Assembly: GCA_030737835.1 (NCBI GenBank)
Contig: JAUJYN010000019.1
Location: 1,944,433-2,008,432 of the forward strand
Length of the DNA: 64,000 nucleotides
From: Acorus gramineus
Lineage: Eukaryota; Streptophyta; Magnoliopsida; Acorales; Acoraceae
Direction of reading: 5' to 3'
Shown: positions 46,280 through 58,586 of the stretch, in pieces
Layout: each line of letters begins with the position of its first letter
How positions within the stretch are numbered: the stretch's first letter is position 1
Notes under the pieces: generated by a model
Seen by the model: only the letters and a program-made list of their open reading frames with translations
The model's database searches: none
Told to the model about the DNA's origin: nothing
Translations under genes and position numbers: made by a program

Positions 46280-49076
46280 TCCTCTCTTAACCCTAATTAA
46301 GCCTAGTTAACCCTAATCTAAGAGTGGGATTATATATAAGTGAATCTAAAATATCTCCCCCACTATTCATCATCTTCCCCACTTGATTTCTCTCTCTCCC
46401 TCTCTAAAAAACCTTCTTTTGACCTAGTTAGAGAGCTTGGATCTCAAAACCCAAAGAGGAGAAAGGTAAGGGGAGCTCCCGATCTATCCACCGGTGGTCT
46501 CGGATTCGAGTTCCAATGTGTTTAGCCCCTTCTCACGCCCTCTTTTCTCCCCTGTTTTCAGCCATTTCGAGGGCTGAGAAAGAGCTCGGTAGTGGTGGCC
46601 TTGGAGGAGGTGTTTCGGTGCGTGGAGAGCAACCGAACTTCCCTTCCTTCCCTTCCTTCCTTGGGTAAGCTCTCTTTCCTTCCTTTTCTTGCTTAGATGC
46701 TTGTTAGGAGGGTGGTTTTGGGTGTGTAGTGGCTGTTGGTGGTGGTTGGTGGTGGTTAGGGGCCATTGGTGGCCGGTTAGAGGAGGTAGGGTGGCTCGGG
46801 CAGGGTGGTTGGCTGTCTCGGGTAGGATGGCAGCACAGGCAGCAGGTAGCACAGCAGGCAGAGCAGATGGCAGGGCGCGCGCGGGCGTGCGCGCGGGCGT
46901 GCACTCGGGTGGAGCAGGAGGGTGTGCTGGGCGCTGGACGCTGGGCTATGGTCGCGGGTGCTGGGCGCTGGGCGCGGGTGCTGGGCGCTGGGTGATGGTC
47001 GCAGGTGCTGGGCACTGGTCGCAGGTGCTGGGCGCTGGGCGCCGTGCGCCGGTGTGCGCGTGGGGCGCTGCGCAGAGGCGCGGTGCATGCCGCGCGCAGG
47101 GGGCCGCGTACGGGTGCTGCGCGCAGGGCGCCGTGCCGGTGTGCGCGATGGGGCGAGCGGTGGTGCGCGCGGGGTGCGCGCGGGGCGAGGCGCTGGGCGC
47201 AGGGCGTGCGGATGTGCGGGGTGGGGCGAGCCGGTGGTGCGCGCGGGGCGAGGCGATGGGGCGCTGGGCGTACGGGTGTGCGCGCGAGTCGCTGCGCTGG
47301 GGCGCAGTGGGCGCGCGGTGCACCTCGGGGGACTTGGCGGAGTGTCCGGGCGTGCGGGCTGGCTCGGCAGTGCGCTGGGCACGCGGGCCGGGGCTCGGCT
47401 GTGCGCCTGGGGCGGGTGGCCGTGCGGGCGGCTGTCCGGGGGTTCGGGAGTGAGTCGGGGTGCTCGGACTCGCGTCCGTACAGGCCGTATGTACGCTTGT
47501 CCGAGTGTTGGGTATTTTTAGCGTATTTTTGTGTATTTTTGTTGTATTTTGTGTATTTTACTCACCTAGTTGATTACCCTGTCTTGCAGATCTTGACGGA
47601 CGATCGTGCGACGACTCGGTTATCGGTGAGTGGGACAACCCAACCCAGTTGGGAGGCGCTATATGCACTTGGGCGTATACCGTCCTCCCCTGGGGCACCG
47701 CAGTTGATATTAACTTGTTATATGTAATCCATGCAAGCATGATTAGTGTGTAGAATGCATGCCACCCTAGACTTTGTATGTTAGGGATCTGCACCCTTAG
47801 GATATGTGTAAGAGCCATGCATCCTGTCACCTTGTTATCATGCTAGGAAAGCCTCGACCTATGCATGCGTTCTAGTAGTTTGATTTATTAAATTAAACGC
47901 AAGCTTATGATATCTTTAGCATGCCTTAGGGAATATTAAGGGGCCTTGCGAGGTCAACATTGAGACCCGGGCTAGGGTACTCCGTGTTCCTTGTTTGGTT
48001 GGCGGGATGTCCTATATCAGGACCTCAGGTTGCCCTCCCAAGGTTTCTTTTCTCCATTATTATTTTATATGTTCCCCGCATCTTGGTTATGCGCCCTGGA
48101 GGAATTATGAAGAATTCAAGACATTAGAGTTGTTGAGATGTGTTGTCGGCGGATCTGAGTGGATCATATGCGCATGGATAGACTGTTCTGTTCCCTTCGT
48201 TGGATCCGTGTAGAGACTGCCCCGGTGTTAGAAAGGCTGTCCCGTGCAAGGGCTCCCATCAGTAGGCACCTTCTGATTTGGGACGGACTGTGCTGAATGT
48301 GGGGGTGGCCAAGCGGCCTACGGAGTGGGGAGAGACTATCGGTGGACCAAGGGTGACCAACAGCCTAGTCAGTCCCAATATCCTATGTCACCTATTGAGG
48401 GGTGAGGGTGAGGGTGTGGTGGGCCGGCGATGTGGCGACCCACTGGATTGTGTAAGGATGATTATCAGCCTATTAAGTCCCAATATCCTTTGTCACCTAT
48501 TGAGGGGTGAGGGTGAGGGTGTGGTGGTTCGGCGATGCAACGAACGACCGGAATTGTGTAGTTCCTGCCACTTTGAGGCTAGTGATTTGATTAAATGTGG
48601 TTAATATAAATTGTGATGCATGGGTTATGCAATTCACTGAGCGTGTGGCTCACCCCTCGCATAATTATTTTTCTCCTGTGATTGCCGAGGCGGACTTGAA
48701 GGAGGATCTCCCCGAGCGACTGCACCAGTAGCGGAGTACCGCCATGTCCCTCGAGTTTTAGAGGCCATCAGCATCCTTTTGATTGTATGTATATATTTCC
48801 GTGCTTGGGCACCTAGTTTGGATTGTATTTGGATGTTTGTGTTCATATTGGCTCTCACAGGACATATGATTATGTATCGAGTCTGTAAAGTGTTGTTGAT
48901 TTACAGATTCAGTCTTTTTAGCTTCCGCTATCTGTGTATACATCATGTCAGCCTCTTTGTTGTCTGTGTTGTCTTTTTAGCTGTTGTTTATGGTATGCTA
49001 TTGATCTCCTGTATTGACTGCTGATATCATGTATACGCTTGCCGCGTCCCGGGGACGGCCGCCCTGGGTCGTGACA
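46280..49076 (+). mobile_element. Long LTR lacking its 5' end
   Basis: It begins mid-leader (CTTAACCCTAATTAAGCC) and ends GGGTCGTGACA. It has TATATATAAG at 46331, GTAAGC 46665, GC core (about 46870-47440), 36-nt segment 47590-47625, module 47937-48052, two repeat units and the 53-nt segment 48679-48731. No matching target duplication was found with 42601-42605, so the three-LTR block arose by recombination or deletion. Confidence 0.85.
46331..46340 (+). promoter_or_regulatory. TATA-like box in LTR
   Basis: TATATATAAG precedes the pyrimidine-rich leader and is placed as in the neighbouring LTR. Confidence 0.55.
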
Positions 49077-49118
49077 CTGAACTAACGGGATCCAATCCTG
49101 ACTAGATTCAGTCTCAAC

Positions 49119-50464
49119 AAAAAGCACTTCTTGATCTAAACACCATTTTTTGACCGACCGAGCATTTTTTCAACCTAAACAGTATTTTTTTACTAAAATA
49201 CAACCCAAACATCGTTTTTCGACCCAAACAGGATTTTCCAGCTCAATTTTCAATTTTCAAGCAAAACAACATTTTTTTGATGCAAACAACCTTTCACAGC
49301 ACAAACATGAAGCGAACAACATTTCTCAAACTGAACCGTATTTTTCTACCCAGAGTTCAATTTTTTCAACGCAAACAGCAATTTTCTACCAAAACACAAC
49401 ATACACATCATTTCTTTTACCCAAACAGTATTTTTCGACCACAAACACTATTTTTTTACCCAAACATGATCCATATGACAATTTTCAGCCCAACCACCAT
49501 TTTTCTCCCTGAAAAGCATTTTCGGACCAGAACAACATTTTTTGTCCCAAATAGCATTCTGTTGATCTGAACATCACCTTTCGACCCAGACAACATTTTG
49601 TGATCGAAACCCCATTCTTTCGACTCAAATGGATTTTTTTGAAACAAAGTTCAACCAAACGGCATTCTTCAAAACATCAATTTTTATCCAACAAACATAT
49701 GTTCGGCCCAAACGATATTTTTCAACGCAAAATGCATTTTTTGAGGAGAAAATCAATTTTCGACCCAAACGATATTTTTCAACGCAAAATGCATTTTTTG
49801 AGGAGAAAATCAATTTTCGATCCAAACATGACCCAAACTACACTTTTTCAACCAAAACAGCACATTTCGACCCAAACATAATTTTTGAGACCCAAAGGCA
49901 TTTCCCAACTCGAACAACATTTTTTCAACCCAAACAGCATTTTTCAACCCAAACAACATTTTTTCGATCCAAAGACCATTTTTTCTACATTAATATCAAT
50001 TTTAGAAGCAAACAACATTTTTTTGACTCAAACATCATTTTTGGACCCGAACAGCATTTTCTGACCCAAAACAACAATTTCCTACCCAAACATCATTTTT
50101 CGACCCGAACTTCATTTTCTTCCACCCAAACAAAACTTTCCCGACCACAAAAGTATTTTTCGACCAAGACAGCTTTTTTCGACTAAAACACGACCTAGTC
50201 ACTTTTTGTTCAACCCAAACATATTTGTTTTTGTACAAACAACATTTTGTCACCCAAATTGCATTTTAGACACAAAAACGGCCTAAAAAGCATTTTTTCG
50301 ACCCAAACAGCATTTTGTCAACCAAAACATCATTTTTTCTACTTAAGCTGCATTTTTTGACCCTACCCAAACAACATTTGTTGGCCCAAACATCACTTTG
50401 CGACCCATACCCTATTTTTTCAATGCAAACCCCATTTTCTCGACCCAAAAACCAATTTTTATTT
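49119..50464 (+). repeat. AT-rich satellite array, block 1
   Basis: Degenerate ~20-bp units of the type CATTTTTCGACCCAAACAA follow one another with indels. Landmarks of a longer period are recognisable: GATCTAAACACCATTTTTTGACC near 49130, ACATGAAGCGAACAACATT near 49304, GTTGATCTGAACATCACC near 49560. Reading frames rich in FF-PK or VW-K motifs on both strands come from the unit length being close to 21. Confidence 0.9.
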
Positions 50465-50809
50465 ACACCTGTCGGAGACCAAACTCATCAGAAGGATAAA
50501 TAAGGAATAAGGTCGTATAAGTATAAGAGTTAAACAAGAATAGGCCAATGATGATAAAAAAATGTTAAGGGTGAGGAAGCCCATGAGCTGAAATTCCCCC
50601 ACTGCACGTCGGGCCCACTTTTCACTATCAGGTCGGGCAAATGATTATGCCCGACCAGGCCGGATTGGATACAAGTATATGTCCGACCAGGACAAGTCGG
50701 ACATCCACTGAGAGATGGTTAACCATGAGTTTAACCGACTAGGAGCAGACACTGAACAACGCTCGACCTAAAGGGTAGACCGACCAGGATGTAATATCCG
50801 AATTGAAAT

Positions 50810-50858
50810 ACAGGTCGGCCATACAAACAGCACATTTCGACCTAGACCACATTTTTCT
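50810..50858 (+). repeat. Satellite-like patch next to the nested LTR
   Basis: CAAACAGCACATTTCGACC and CCACATTTTTCTAA are satellite units, bracketed by AATTGAAAT at 50801-50809 and 50859-50867. They are out of place inside the Tat-like LTR. Confidence 0.6.
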
Positions 50859-50867
50859 AATTGAAAT

Positions 50868-53800
50868 TGTTATGCCTGTGTCATTCAGAGCCTAATTTTT
50901 TTATCGGAGTCGGTAAAATTTTAGCTTTTAGCTGCCTGCGGGAGTTGGAGTGCTCTGATTGAAAATTTGGCTTCATAATTTTTGTTATGCCTGTGTCATT
51001 TGGAGCCTTATTTTTCGATCGGAGTGGAAAAAATTTTGGCTTTTAGCCACCTGTAGGAGTTGGAGCGCTCTGATTGAAAATTTGGCTACATAATTTTTCT
51101 CCTAGAAGTTATGTATTTCCGATTTGGTATTTGGATTTAATTTTGTTAAAATCCAAGATGAAGAGGTTTAAATATGATTTTATCATGAGATGCTCAGTTT
51201 TGAGTTAGCTTTCATACAAAAGTAGAATTAGATCAACTGGATTCATGTAGTAAAAGTTATGGGTATTTTTCCAAGTATACCCCGGGGATGAAAAATTCTG
51301 GCAGCAGCCCTGTTCAATGTTTAGCTCTCATTTCGGAATAGCTGGAGGGATTATTTGATCTTGGCATAAACATGAAAGTTGTAGATAATCTTCTTGGCTT
51401 TCCAAAGGATCTTGAATTGTGCAATTCGGAGCTATATCGTGGAAGTTATGGCTGTTCTAGTGAAGCCCGTCCAGAATTTCTAGTCAGGGACGATTTGGTC
51501 TTGTTTCCCCCCACCAACTCACTTTATTTCCATTTAAAGCCCCTTTTTTTGGTGGAAATCTCTCACTCTCTCTCACTCTCATCTCCCTCTCCCTCTCTGT
51601 TTTTTTTTGTGTGTGCTGTTAATGGAGGAAAGGATGAACAAGAAAGAGTGAGAAAGGGTGAGAAAAGGTGAGCATGTGTTGTTGTTGTTGTTGTTGTTTC
51701 TCTTCTCTCAATCCCCTTCTCATGCCCTTGCACCCCTGTTTTCTGCCAAGAAGGGCTGGTGGAGAGGCTGAAGAGATGGTGGTAGTGGTGGTGGTGGTTG
51801 AGGTGGTCGTGGGTGTGTCGATAACCCGCATCTCCCCATTTCCCTCCCCCTGTTTCGATAAGGCAGCTCACTGTCTTTTAAAGATCTCAGTGAATCTAGT
51901 ATTTAGAGGCATATTTTTAGGATTATGTCTGCTTATGATTTGATCAGCTATGTGTCTAGATGTTATATATGAAATTTGGGGTCATTATGATATCTGTGTT
52001 GTAAGTTAGAACCTGTTTTGTATGGCCTGTCCAGATTCGCGTAGGAATTGACCTGCTTCTGGAAATAATTTGTTTCGGGCTTGTAGAGGAAAAATTAGGT
52101 TCTAATGTCTTCATGGATTATGATCCCAGCATATCATAGAATGTGCATGATTTATTTCATAATTTTTGAAAGTGTATTGGGTGCTGTGGAGACCAATTAG
52201 TAGGGCTGGTTGCAGCAGGTTTGGCAGTTTTGCTTGGTTGAGTGTCAAGGAGTTGTTTGCATGTGTTTTGGGTGATAATATGGAAGTATCAGGGGTTAGG
52301 GACTTCATGAAGTAGGCTTATATGTGTGATAGGAGGTTCCATATTTTAATTGTGGATCATTGGTTGTGTGTTACAGATCTCGTAGACCGAACGCGTGACA
52401 ATCCGGGTATCTGTGAGTGGTTTGATCCAACCCCCCCCCCCCCTCGGGATACGCTCGACGCACGTAGTCGCTTGTCGCGCATCGATGGGGCCCCCCTAGC
52501 TATACTACTTGTGTAGATAAGTAGTATGGCCATGCTTAAACTATAATATGTTAGATATCTTGCATGCTAGGCTTATATACATGTATTGTATCCATGTATG
52601 AATGATTGTGTTGCATGCGCCCCTCTAGTATGGGCATGTATTTTTGTAATGTGTATGGATGTATAGAATATGGCCTGCCTTAGGTAGTATTGTAATACTA
52701 CTCCCACCATATTAATTGGAATATCCAGTATGATTAAGTCTGGGTTAATAACGGGCACTTGCCTAATATTCCCTTGCGATAAGACTCGAGAGCGTGGTGT
52801 AGTTGTTGCGCCCATGCTAATGGGGCAAAGCTATGACCAGCTTCATGAGATGATGATCTCTCTCGCCCTCTCCCTCTGAATGAACTGAGTAAGTAGATGC
52901 GATTTCCTACTCGACTTGGGTTCGTTTGGAATATTGGCATGCCCCTGTTAGTGCGCGAGATCGCGCTTGACCCTTTCTTTTAAGTTGGTGATATCCAACG
53001 CATGCTTAAGTTATGCCTTGTGTGCTTATATGATTAATGGCCACGTATGCATGTTTAAGTGGGCCATACCATGTATGAATGTTGTATGAATTGTTGTTTA
53101 TGATGTAAATCCATGTTAGGGGTCACCCTTATGGTCAATTATTAGATGATTGTGCATATCGTTCATGCACATAGCTAGATTTAATATATATATATATATA
53201 TATATGCGCATGTTAAAACTGATAGGCCTATCTGGAATAGGCGTGGGTACGACCCGTTGTCGGGTTGTACCTTATTAGTTAGAGCGCTAGCGATGTAATC
53301 ACCCCCGTGCATCCGAGCAATGCACTCGTTTGGAATTCAGGAGAATTCGTTATCTTATCAGTTTTGTTAAACCGGTAGTGTGGCATTAAGCTAGGTGTGG
53401 CATTAAGCTAGGCCTACCCGTGCTAAGTGTGTATATGAACCGCCTGTTGAGTTATGTGCCTTGGGATTATTTCTGCGTGAGAGCAGAGGAAATCCCCCCC
53501 CCCTGCGTCCGAGTGATGCAACCGTGTGGGAGTACAATAGTACTTGATAACATCGATTTGTGATTATCAAGAGTAGTTGTCTTTCCATTGGGTTCACTTT
53601 GCGAACATGGAATGTTTACTCCCAATGTCGTCCGAGTTGAAGAGGCCCGGGTTGTAGCTGTCCTGACAGAGGGCTCCCATCCGTAGGTACCACCGATGCG
53701 TTCGGAAGCGTACTGATCGTGGGAGTGTACCAGGTAGAGGCTACCCGGGAGAGGGTTAACGAATGACATTGCGAGCGTGGAATCGTTCTCCCCTTTGTTG

Positions 53801-54892
53801 GATCCGATGTAGGAACTTCCCGGCATTGGAAAAGCTGTCCTGACAGAGGGCTCCCATCCGTAGGTACCACCGAGGCGTTCGGAAGCGTACTGATCGTGGG
53901 AGTATACTAGGTAGTGACTACCCGGGGGAAGAGGTACCAGTGGACCAAAGGTGTAGAGCAGTCTAAGTCTCTTCCAAAAGTCCTATGTCACCTCTAAGGG
54001 GTGAGGGTGAGGATGAGGTGAAGACACGTCGCCGCGTGACCCATTTGTTGTTCGTCCGTTCCCATAGTTGTTGGGTCCGGTTGCGTATCGATGTTCAAAG
54101 ACATCGTTGGGCAGTTATCCCGATGTAGATGTTTCAGTAGCGTTGTGTGGACCAGTAATTTCGGGTCTCGTCGACCAACGGTATGGTCTCTCCCCAAGAG
54201 ACCCAAGAGTCTCCCTCCGGGAGTGAGGGTGAGGGTGAGGTTGGTGATTCAGTAGTGTTGTGTGGACCAGTAATTCCGCGTCTCTTCGACCAACGGTATG
54301 GTCTCTCCCCAAAAGTCCCAAGAGTCTTCCTCCGGGAGTGAGGGTGAGGGTGAGGTTGGTCGCGCCGCCACGTGACCCTGTTATCCATGGGTTTCCACCC
54401 ATGTTTTCCTTGAAAGGAAATTGCTTTAGTATTGAACTGTTGTATGGTGATTGGTTTCCAGCCACTCACTGAGCTTGTAGCTCACCCCTCGCATACTGTT
54501 TCTTTTTAGGGGCAGTGTTGGGCGTGGAGCTGGAGCTTTCCTGTGGCGTGGTCTTATGAGCGTGGAGCGTTCTTCCGGCGGGTGGCGAGTGCGAGGCTGT
54601 CAGCAGTCCTAGAGTCATTTTATGTATTGTGAATCGTGCATGTGGCACAGGTTGTATTTTATTTGGACTAGACTTGGCTCTCACAGGACAGTGATTGTGT
54701 ATTCGAGTCTATTATAATGTTTTTGGTTTACAGACATTGTTTATATATTATGCTTCCGCTTTTCGGTCAGTTATCATTATCCTTGCTCTGCCACCTTGTG
54801 TGTTGTTGTTGGAGTCTTTATTGACCTCAGATATTGATAGCTGATATTTCATTATTGCCACGTCTCGGGGACGGCCGCCCTGGGGCGTGACA
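50868..54892 (+). mobile_element. Long LTR of a diverged subfamily, nested in the Tat-like LTR
   Basis: It starts TGTTATGCCTGTGTC, with the first ~115 bp repeated from 50983, and ends GGGGCGTGACA. It has donor-like AAG/GTGAGC at 51668, acceptor GTTACAG, 36-nt segment 52377-52412 with GTGAGTGG, a C-run, a TA repeat (53184-53205), two copies of a CTGTCCTGACAGAGGGCTCCC block (53657 and 53837) and three GGGTGAGG-type repeat units (53998-54360). No GC core. No target duplication matches (GAAAT left, TATAG right). Confidence 0.8.
53184..53205. repeat. TA dinucleotide microsatellite
   Basis: About eleven TA units lie inside the nested LTR, followed by TGCGCATG. Confidence 0.9.
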
Positions 54893-54935
54893 TATAGCCA
54901 CTCCACAAGCCCCATCTCGGCCCGCCTCTCTCAGG

Positions 54936-54944
54936 TATAAAAGG
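54936..54944 (+). promoter_or_regulatory. TATA box of the Tat-like LTR
   Basis: TATAAAAGG is a consensus-quality TATA box, ~330 bp before the LTR end. Confidence 0.7.
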
Positions 54945-55272
54945 GGGATTTCATCCCCCTCTCAAGGTATGCGAGCATCCTCTCAAAAAAGCTTTAGTCC
55001 TCAAGAATTCTAAGTATTTCTTTTTCCTAAGGAAGATAACAGTCTTGAGCGTCGGAGGGGCGTTAACCGGCACCACACGAGTGTGAGTTTCAGGTACCCA
55101 AAGGATGAAGAAGAAGGACGATAACGGTGACTGAAGTCGAAGGTCTACCTTAGGTCGTCGAGGAGAAGGAGAGGTTCGTCATTAACATCATCTCAAACAT
55201 CCAACAAAAGCTCGGATCAGAGAGGATCTGACCCCAGGAGGTTGAAGACCTGATCTCACCTCCCACAACACC

Positions 55273-55671
55273 AAAGCTGAATTTTTCTAACTAAACAGCA
55301 CTTCTCGATCTAAACACCATTTTTTGACCGACCGTGCATTTTTTCAACCTGAACAATATTTTTTACTATAACACAACCCATACATCATTTTTCGACCCAA
55401 ATAGGATTTTCCAGCTCAAATTTTCATTTTGAACCAAAACAACATTTTTTTGACGCAAACAACCTCTTTCGACACAAACATGAAGTGAACGACATTTTTC
55501 AAACTGAACCATATTTTCCTACCCAAAGTTTTTTTTTTTCAACCCAAACAGCCGTTTTATTCTAAAACACGACATAAACATCATTTTTATGACCGAAACA
55601 GTATTTTCCGACTACAAACACTATTTTTTGACCCAAACACGATCCAAATTACATTTTTCGGCCCCACCACC
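55273..55671 (+). repeat. AT-rich satellite array, block 2
   Basis: It repeats the landmark order of block 1 (AAACAGCACTTCTCGATC, GACCGACCGTGCATTTTTTC, ACATGAAGTGAACGACATTT). It is cut by the solo LTR at 55672 with CCACC duplicated. Confidence 0.9.
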
Positions 55672-58586
55672 TGTCACTCCCCAGGGCGGCCGTCCCCGGG
55701 ACGCGGCAAGTATATACATGATATCAGCAGTCTACACAGGAGATCAATAACATACTCTAACAATAGCTAAAATGACAACACAGATAAAAGCAGGGCTGAC
55801 ATGATGTATACACCAATAGCGAAAGCTAAAAGACTGAGTCTGTAATTCAAAAACATACTACAGACTCGATACATAATCAACTGTCCTGTGAGAGCCAATA
55901 TACACACATACATCCAAATATAATACAACGAGTGCCCAAGCACGGAAATATAATACATACAATCAAAAGAAAGGATGCTAATGGCCTCTAATAGTCGCGG
56001 GACATGGCGCTGCTCCGCTACTGATGAGGTCTCTCGGGAAGCTCCTCCTTCAAGTCCGACTCAGTATATACTGGATAAAAATTATGTGAGGGGTGAGCCA
56101 CACACTCAGTGAATAGCACAACCCATGCATCACAATTTATATTAACCAGAAATAATCATTAAAAGCCTCAAAGTGGCAGGAACTACACAAATCCAGTGGG
56201 TCGCTACATCGCCGACCCACCACACCCTCACCCTCACCCCTCAATATGGTGACATAGGATATTGGGACTGACTAGGCTGTTAATCACCCTTGGTCCACCG
56301 ATAGTCTCTCCTCCACTCTGTAGGCTGCTTGGCCACTCCCACATTCAACACAGTCCGAATCCAAAATCAGGAGGTACCTACTGATGGGAGCCCTCTCATG
56401 GGACGGCCTTTCTAACGCTGGGGCAGTCTCTACACGGATCCAACGAAGGGTACAGAAACAGCCTATCGATACGCATATGATCCACTCGGATCCGTCGACA
56501 ACACATCTCAACAACTCTAATGTCATGAATTCTTCAGAATTCCTCCAGGGCGCATAACCAAGATGCGGGGAACATATATAATATTATTGGGAAAAGAAAC
56601 CTTGGGAGGGCACCATGAGGTCCCGATATAGGACATCCCGACAACCAAACAAGGAACACGGAGTACCCTAGCCCGGGTCTCAATGTTGACCTCGCAAGGC
56701 CCCTTAATATTCCCTAAGGCATGCTAAAATATCATAAGTTCACATTTAATTTAATAAATTAAACTAATAGGACGCATGCATAGGTCGAGGCTTCCTAGCA
56801 TGAGAATAGGGTGACAGGATGCATGGCTCTTACACATATCCTAAGGGTGCAAGTCCCTAACATACACGGTCTAGGGTAGCATGCATACTACATATTAATC
56901 ATGTTAATAATAAACCACGGTGCCCCAGGGGAGGACGGTACACGCCCAAGTGCATATAGCGCCTCCCTACTGGGTTGGGTTGTCCCACTCACCGATAACC
57001 GGGTCGTCGCGCGACCGTCCGTCAAGATCTGCAAGACAGGGTAATCAACTCGGTGAGTAAAATACACAAATATATACAAAAATACACTAAAATACCCAAC
57101 ACTCGGACAAGCGTACATACGGCCCGTACGCACGCGAGTCCGAGCACCCCGACTCACTCCCGAACCCCCGGGCAGCCGTACGCACAGCCACCCGACCCAG
57201 GCGCACAGCCGCGCCCCAGCCCGCGCACCCAGGCGCACTGCCGAGCCCCTGCCCGCATGCCAGGACACGCCGCCGAGCCCCCCGGGTGCACCGCGCGCTC
57301 ACTGCGCCCCAGCGCAGCAACCCGCGCGCACACCCGCACGCCCTGCGCCCCAGCGCCGCACCCAGCGCGCACCACCGGCTCGCCTCACCGCGCGCGCGCG
57401 TACAGCACGCCTACGCCTCTGCGCAGCTCTCCGCGTGCACGCCCCGGCACGGCGCCCTGCGCGCAGCATCCGCACGTGGCCCCCTGCGCGCGGCACGCAC
57501 TGCGCCTCTGCGTAGCGCCCCTCGCACACGCTCCCGCACGGCGCCCAGCGCGCAGCACCTGCACACTCCTGCTCAACCCGAGCGCACGCCCGCGCGCACG
57601 CGCGCATGCCCTACCAGCCTGCCCGACAGCGCCCTGCCAGTCTGCCCGACAGCGCCCTGCCCTGCGCCTGCCATCCTACCCGAGCCAACCTACCACCCCA
57701 ATCACCACCCACAGCCACCAACAGCCACCCAAACCACCATAAAAGCCATACACACCCAAAAACACCTCCTAATCAAGCATCTAAACAAGAAAGGAAGGAA
57801 AGGAAACCTCACCCAAGGAAGGAAAGGAAGGAAGGGAAGATCGGTTGCTCTTCGCGCACCGAAACACCACCTCAAGGACCACCACCACCAAGATCTCCTT
57901 CAGCCCTCGAAATGGCTGAAATCAGAGGAGAAAAGAGGACATTAGAGGGGGTCACACTTGAGGGAACTCGAATCCGAGACCACCGGAAGGTAGATCGGGA
58001 CAAAACCTAACCTTTCTCTTCTTAGGGTTTTTGATTTCAAGCCTTTTAGCTAGGTCAAAAGGGGGAAAAAGAGAGAAAGAAGAGAGAGGGTTGAGTGGAG
58101 AAGATGATGAATAGGGACTTAAATGTTGTCATGGGATTTCTTTATACTCACACCCACTCCACACACACTCACACCCTCAATTAGGGCTAATTAATTAGGT
58201 TTAGGCTAGGTTTAATTAGGTTTAAGCTAGGTTTGACCCTAGTCAACCCAACCACACAAAAAGCCAAACTCATTTGACCAAGTCATGGGCCCACTTTGAC
58301 CAAGTCAAGTCTCCCAATGACTTCTCGCTCGGTCAAAACCCGGATACGCTTCGGAACTGTGAAATTCTGAAACGTTACCGGAATTCGATGAAATTTTCGT
58401 GAGTGACTTGGAATGGCACCAGGACACATAATATGCAGTTAGATTTTCAATCGGAGTCCTCAAACTCAGGATGATAGCTAACAGTCCAAAATTTTAGCGG
58501 TTCCGATCGAAAAACGAAAAAAAACTGAAAAACTGCCAGAATGGTCCAATGGTTACCAGAAGGCTAAAAGTGACACATATATAACA
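55672..58586 (-). mobile_element. Solo long LTR with target duplication CCACC
   Basis: On the plus strand it runs from TGTCACTCC to ATATATAACA, 2915 bp, with CCACC at 55667-55671 and 58587-58591. It carries the 53-nt segment 56018-56070, one repeat unit, module 56588-56707, 36-nt segment 56993-57028, GC core (about 57130-57680) and leader. Inserted in the satellite, it postdates the array. Confidence 0.94.

Larger units (their letters stand above)
50470..55267 (+). mobile_element. Tat-like solo LTR with target duplication ACACC, split by a long LTR
   Basis: The left part starts TGTCGGAGACC and the right part ends CCTCCCACA; ACACC lies at 50465-50469 and 55268-55272. Removing it rejoins the satellite (CCAATTTTTATTTACACC with AAAGCTGAATTTTTC). 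The right part has TATAAAAGG (54936), and GAGCGTCGGAGGGGCGTTAAC with CAGGTACCC, typical in my experience of Tat-group LTR ends. The left part has repeated GACCAGG and GTCGG motifs. About 770 bp remain without the nested LTR. Confidence 0.78.

Noticed and set aside
49150..50186. Phe/Pro/Lys-rich frames in the satellite (also 58780-63971)
   Set aside because: They come from ~20-21-bp units read in all frames on both strands, without conserved starts or lengths.
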